Assembly: GCA_964637165.1 (NCBI GenBank)
Contig: CAZWVI010000006.1
Span: forward strand, 1 to 64,000
Direction: 5' to 3'
From: CAZWVI01 sp964637165
GTDB taxonomy: Bacteria > Planctomycetota > UBA1135
Length of the DNA: 64,000 bases
The notes beneath the pieces are model-generated. The model had not been told where the DNA came from, ran no database searches, and saw only the letters and a list, made by a program, of their open reading frames with translations. Positions 61,499-64,000 of this stretch are shown here, piece by piece. The stretch's first letter is position 1, and each line of letters opens with the position of its first letter. A program made the position numbers and the translations under genes.

Positions 61499-62674
61499 AT
61501 GCCTGATTCCTTCCGCACTCGCGCCGTACACGCTGGCCGCCACGATTTGACCGAACTTGGGGTCCATGCCCCACCGCTAGATTATTCAAGCACCTACCCA
61601 ATTAGCAGTTTGGAAGAGGGCGTTGTGAGTATTGACTCTTTTATTGAGGGCAAGGCCGAGGCCAAGAACCCCATTTACTCACGGCTCTTTAACCCAACCG
61701 TTGGGCGTTGGGAACAAGGCGTTTGTGAACTTGAAGGTGGTTCAAGTGGCGTCGCTTTTGGATCGGGCATGGCGGCAACTACCGCAGCGTTAATGGCGAT
61801 GCGGGTGGTCGGCATGGGTGACGGTCGCGCGCGCAATCACGTTGTTGCAGTGCGCCCACTATATGGGGGCACTGATCACCTACTGGCCAGTGGCCTACTC
61901 GGTCTGGAGGTAACTTGGGCCAGCGTTGACCAAATAGCCCAATCGATACGCCCAGATACTGGCCTAGTTTGGATTGAAACTCCAGCCAACCCTACCTTAA
62001 GTGTTGTTGACATAAAGGCGGCCTGTGAAGCCGCTGGCGATATTCCGGTCATTGTTGACAACACTTTCTCCACCCCAATTTTACAACGCCCACTTGAATT
62101 GGGCGCCGGATTGGTTTTGCATAGTGCGACCAAATTCCTTGGTGGACATGGCGATGTCTTGGCTGGAATTGTGGTGACTAAAGATGAAACTTGGGCGAGT
62201 GCCTTGCGCCAAGTGCGAATTTTGACTGGCGCGGTTTTGCACCCACAAGCCGCTTGGCTCTTGCATCGTTCACTTCCAACTTTGCCACTGCGAGTGGGTC
62301 AGGCACAAAGCAATGCTATTGAAGTTTGTGTATGGTTACGTGAACAATCATCAATCAATAAAGTTATGTTTCCGGACCAAGATAAAACCGCACTCGGCCA
62401 AATGGACGGCCCCGGTTCACTGATTGCTTTTGAAGTTGATGGAGGTTTCGAAGCCGCCGCCAAATTAATTAACCATGTAAAATTATGCGTACCAGCGGTT
62501 AGCTTGGGCTCATGCGATAGCTTGATTCAACATCCGGCCGGACTAACCCACCGCGTTCTTTCCGATGAAGCGCGCCTAGAGGGCGGAATTACTGAAGGAT
62601 TAGTACGCTTGTCGGTTGGAATTGAAAATGCCAAAGACATTATCGCAGACCTCGACCAAGCCTTAAGCGGCTAA
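61499..62674 (+). CDS. Cys/Met metabolism PLP-dependent enzyme (cystathionine gamma-synthase/lyase family)
   Basis: A 391-residue aminotransferase-fold enzyme. The PLP lysine is K212 in HSATKFLGGHGDVLAG. Other family marks: RLFNPTVGRWEQGVCELEGG, AFGSGMAATTAAL, VRPLYGGTDHLL, ETPANPTL and VDNTFSTP. YGGT at the position where methionine gamma-lyase has YGCT argues against a classic methionine gamma-lyase; cystathionine gamma-synthase, gamma-lyase or O-acylhomoserine sulfhydrylase all remain possible. The ATG at 61499 is preferred over a GTG at 61484. It is divergent from an Lrp-family regulator. The stop overlaps the convergent synthetase by 4 bp (CTAA). Confidence 0.9.
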   Translation: MPDSFRTRAVHAGRHDLTELGVHAPPLDYSSTYPISSLEEGVVSIDSFIEGKAEAKNPIYSRLFNPTVGRWEQGVCELEGGSSGVAFGSGMAATTAALMAMRVVGMGDGRARNHVVAVRPLYGGTDHLLASGLLGLEVTWASVDQIAQSIRPDTGLVWIETPANPTLSVVDIKAACEAAGDIPVIVDNTFSTPILQRPLELGAGLVLHSATKFLGGHGDVLAGIVVTKDETWASALRQVRILTGAVLHPQAAWLLHRSLPTLPLRVGQAQSNAIEVCVWLREQSSINKVMFPDQDKTALGQMDGPGSLIAFEVDGGFEAAAKLINHVKLCVPAVSLGSCDSLIQHPAGLTHRVLSDEARLEGGITEGLVRLSVGIENAKDIIADLDQALSG

Positions 62675-64000
62675 TTCTTAAAGTAATCTAATGATTCAGG
62701 GTTAGCCAAGGCTTCGGTGTTTTTAACCGATCGTCCGTGAACTACGTCGCGCACTGCAATTTCAGAAATTTTTCCTGAACGAGTGCGTGGAATGTCTGCC
62801 ACTGCTTTTATTTCCGCAGGGATATGGCGCGGACTGGCACCGGCGCGAATGCGCATGCGAATTTCTTTTTGCAACTGCTCGCTTAGTTCAGCTCCGACCG
62901 CCAAGCGCACAAACAAAATGACTTCTTGATCGCCGTCATCAGTATTTCGGCCAACCACGATGGCTTCTTCAATTTCGTTTATCTGTTCTACTTGACGATA
63001 GATTTCTGCGGTACCAATGCGCACTCCCCCTGGATTAAGGGTTGCATCAGAACGACCGAAAATTGTCAGGCCACCGTTTTCTGAAAGTTGCACCCAATCT
63101 CCGTGGCGCCAAATACCGGGGTAATGTTCAAAGTAAGCGGCGCGATACTTCGCGGCATCGCTATCGTCCCAAAACCCGATTGGCATTGAGGGAAAACTCT
63201 TAGTGCAAACTAATTCACCTTGCTCCTCGACTAGCGGATTCGCTTGGTCATCCCAAACTTCGACCGCCATTCCTAAACCGCGGCACTGTAACTCGCCGCG
63301 ATAAACGGGAAGAATTGGATTTCCCAAAGCGAAACATGAAATCAAATCAGTACCACCTGAAATGGAAGCGATTTGCACGCCGGGCACTTGTTCTTCCAGC
63401 CAGTCAAAGGACTCCGGAACCAATGGCGAACCTGTTGACAGAATGGTCTTCAAACTCGGAAGTGCTGGTGGCTCATAGCCCGCTTTTTTACATGCGTCCA
63501 CCCACTTCGCTGAAGTGCCAAGGTAATTAATCTCCTCTGCCGCAACGAATTCCCAGATTGCCTGCGGCCCTGGATGAAATGGATTGCCATCCCATAAACA
63601 CACGGTGGCACCAGAGGCAAGCCCGCTCACCAACCAATTCCACATCATCCAACCTGTGGTTGTGAAATAGAATAATTTTTCAGTTTCGCGCAAATCGCAA
63701 TGCAAGCGCTGCTCTTTAAGGTGCTGCAGTAAGGTGCCACCTTGACCATGCACAATACACTTTGGCTTGCCGGTGGTTCCCGAGCTAAACATGATGTAAA
63801 GCGGGTGGTCGAAGGGCAATTGCACAAAGCTTAGTTCAGCATCTTCCTGGCATAACTCAGCGAAGGTCATAGCCGAGTCAAAGCTTGCTTGCTGGTCGGC
63901 ATATTGCACCAGCACCAATTTCATAGACGAAGACAACTCAGCAACCACCTCGGCTAACTTGTCACGAATATCAAACACGCGCCCTTTGTATAAATATCCA
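62671..64000 (-). CDS. Acetoacetyl-CoA synthetase, C-terminal part (runs off the window)
   Basis: An adenylate-forming ligase that activates acetoacetate to acetoacetyl-CoA. About 443 C-terminal residues are visible; the frame stays open to the right edge (reading GYLYKGRVFDIRDK there), so roughly the first 200 residues of a normal 650-residue protein lie beyond 64000. Motifs: IMFSSGTTGKPKCIVHG (P-loop), YFTTTGWMMWNWLVSG (typical of acetoacetyl-CoA synthetase), LSTGSPL, GRSDATLNPGGVRIGTAEIYR and the terminal lysine in RTRSGKISEIAVRD. It fits with thiolase and hydroxybutyryl-CoA dehydrogenase in ketone-body or polyhydroxybutyrate use. Confidence 0.93.
   Translation of the reverse strand, partial: GYLYKGRVFDIRDKLAEVVAELSSSMKLVLVQYADQQASFDSAMTFAELCQEDAELSFVQLPFDHPLYIMFSSGTTGKPKCIVHGQGGTLLQHLKEQRLHCDLRETEKLFYFTTTGWMMWNWLVSGLASGATVCLWDGNPFHPGPQAIWEFVAAEEINYLGTSAKWVDACKKAGYEPPALPSLKTILSTGSPLVPESFDWLEEQVPGVQIASISGGTDLISCFALGNPILPVYRGELQCRGLGMAVEVWDDQANPLVEEQGELVCTKSFPSMPIGFWDDSDAAKYRAAYFEHYPGIWRHGDWVQLSENGGLTIFGRSDATLNPGGVRIGTAEIYRQVEQINEIEEAIVVGRNTDDGDQEVILFVRLAVGAELSEQLQKEIRMRIRAGASPRHIPAEIKAVADIPRTRSGKISEIAVRDVVHGRSVKNTEALANPESLDYFKN

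Overview
ORGANISM. The window reads as the chromosome of a free-living, diderm (Gram-negative), heterotrophic bacterium of moderate GC content. Lipopolysaccharide-type genes (a Kdo/WaaP-like kinase beside a glycosyltransferase family 9 gene, and a YejM/LapC-like envelope protein) point to an outer membrane. The MoxR/DUF58/BatA/VWA/DUF4175-type gene run, and secreted proteins ending in a short beta module around a (W/I)F(V)Q motif, are most reminiscent of marine Planctomycetota of the Poly30/Saltatorellus kind. That placement is inference from gene content, not a computed phylogeny. Gene packing is extremely tight: 1-4 bp overlaps within operons, and 4-bp shared stop codons between convergent genes. 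LAYOUT. (1) 71-5272: a secreted M28 aminopeptidase with a PDZ domain, a LapC/YejM-like membrane hydrolase, and a convergent ABC-F ATPase. (2) 5354-22545: one continuous 17-kb gene run, eno - ftsB/divIC-like - moxR - DUF58 - batA-like - VWA/GATase-like - giant beta-propeller protein - prenyltransferase-like toroid - DUF4175-like membrane protein - two secreted coiled-coil proteins. This is the most distinctive system here. (3) 22581-27057: a secreted protein of unknown function, an orphan LarE, a gamma-carbonic-anhydrase-like protein, a CPBP protease and thiG/thiS. (4) 27058-32151: a structured leader with an intrinsic terminator, then nusA-infB-rbfA-trmH. (5) 32148-35320: cysS, the LPS kinase-like gene and glycosyltransferase 9. 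(6) 35317-43653: two exported proteins, a HAD phosphatase, a NatAB-like ABC exporter, an Xaa-Pro aminopeptidase and an HD-GYP signalling protein. (7) 43700-49379: a DUF481 porin-like protein, an odd methyltransferase and an OppABC-type importer without ATPase genes. (8) 49352-64000: acyl-CoA/propionyl-CoA and ketone-body metabolism (two acyl-CoA dehydrogenases, a stand-alone B12-binding mutase subunit with MeaB, 3-hydroxybutyryl-CoA dehydrogenase, thiolase, PEP synthase, acetoacetyl-CoA synthetase), with a CDF cation exporter, an SRAP protein, an uncharacterised membrane protein, and an Lrp regulator divergent from a PLP enzyme. NON-CODING. The clearest non-coding elements are REPIN/MITE-like units of about 176-179 bp. 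Their 26-bp inverted ends (outer edge AGACTCTGACCC) each fold into a small hairpin. One sits between thiS and thiG, one lies upstream of a secreted protein and supplies the last codons of its neighbour, and one half unit lies at the left edge. No gene-free stretch longer than about 215 bp exists. No tRNA, rRNA, CRISPR array, transposase gene or prophage was recognised. HOW THE GENES WORK TOGETHER. The catabolic block would feed acyl-CoA and acetoacetate carbon into central metabolism, with PEP synthase allowing gluconeogenesis. The eno-linked block looks like an envelope-located assembly machine: a cytoplasmic MoxR ATPase and DUF58 protein, membrane VWA proteins, and large secreted partners. 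Its substrate cannot be told from sequence.
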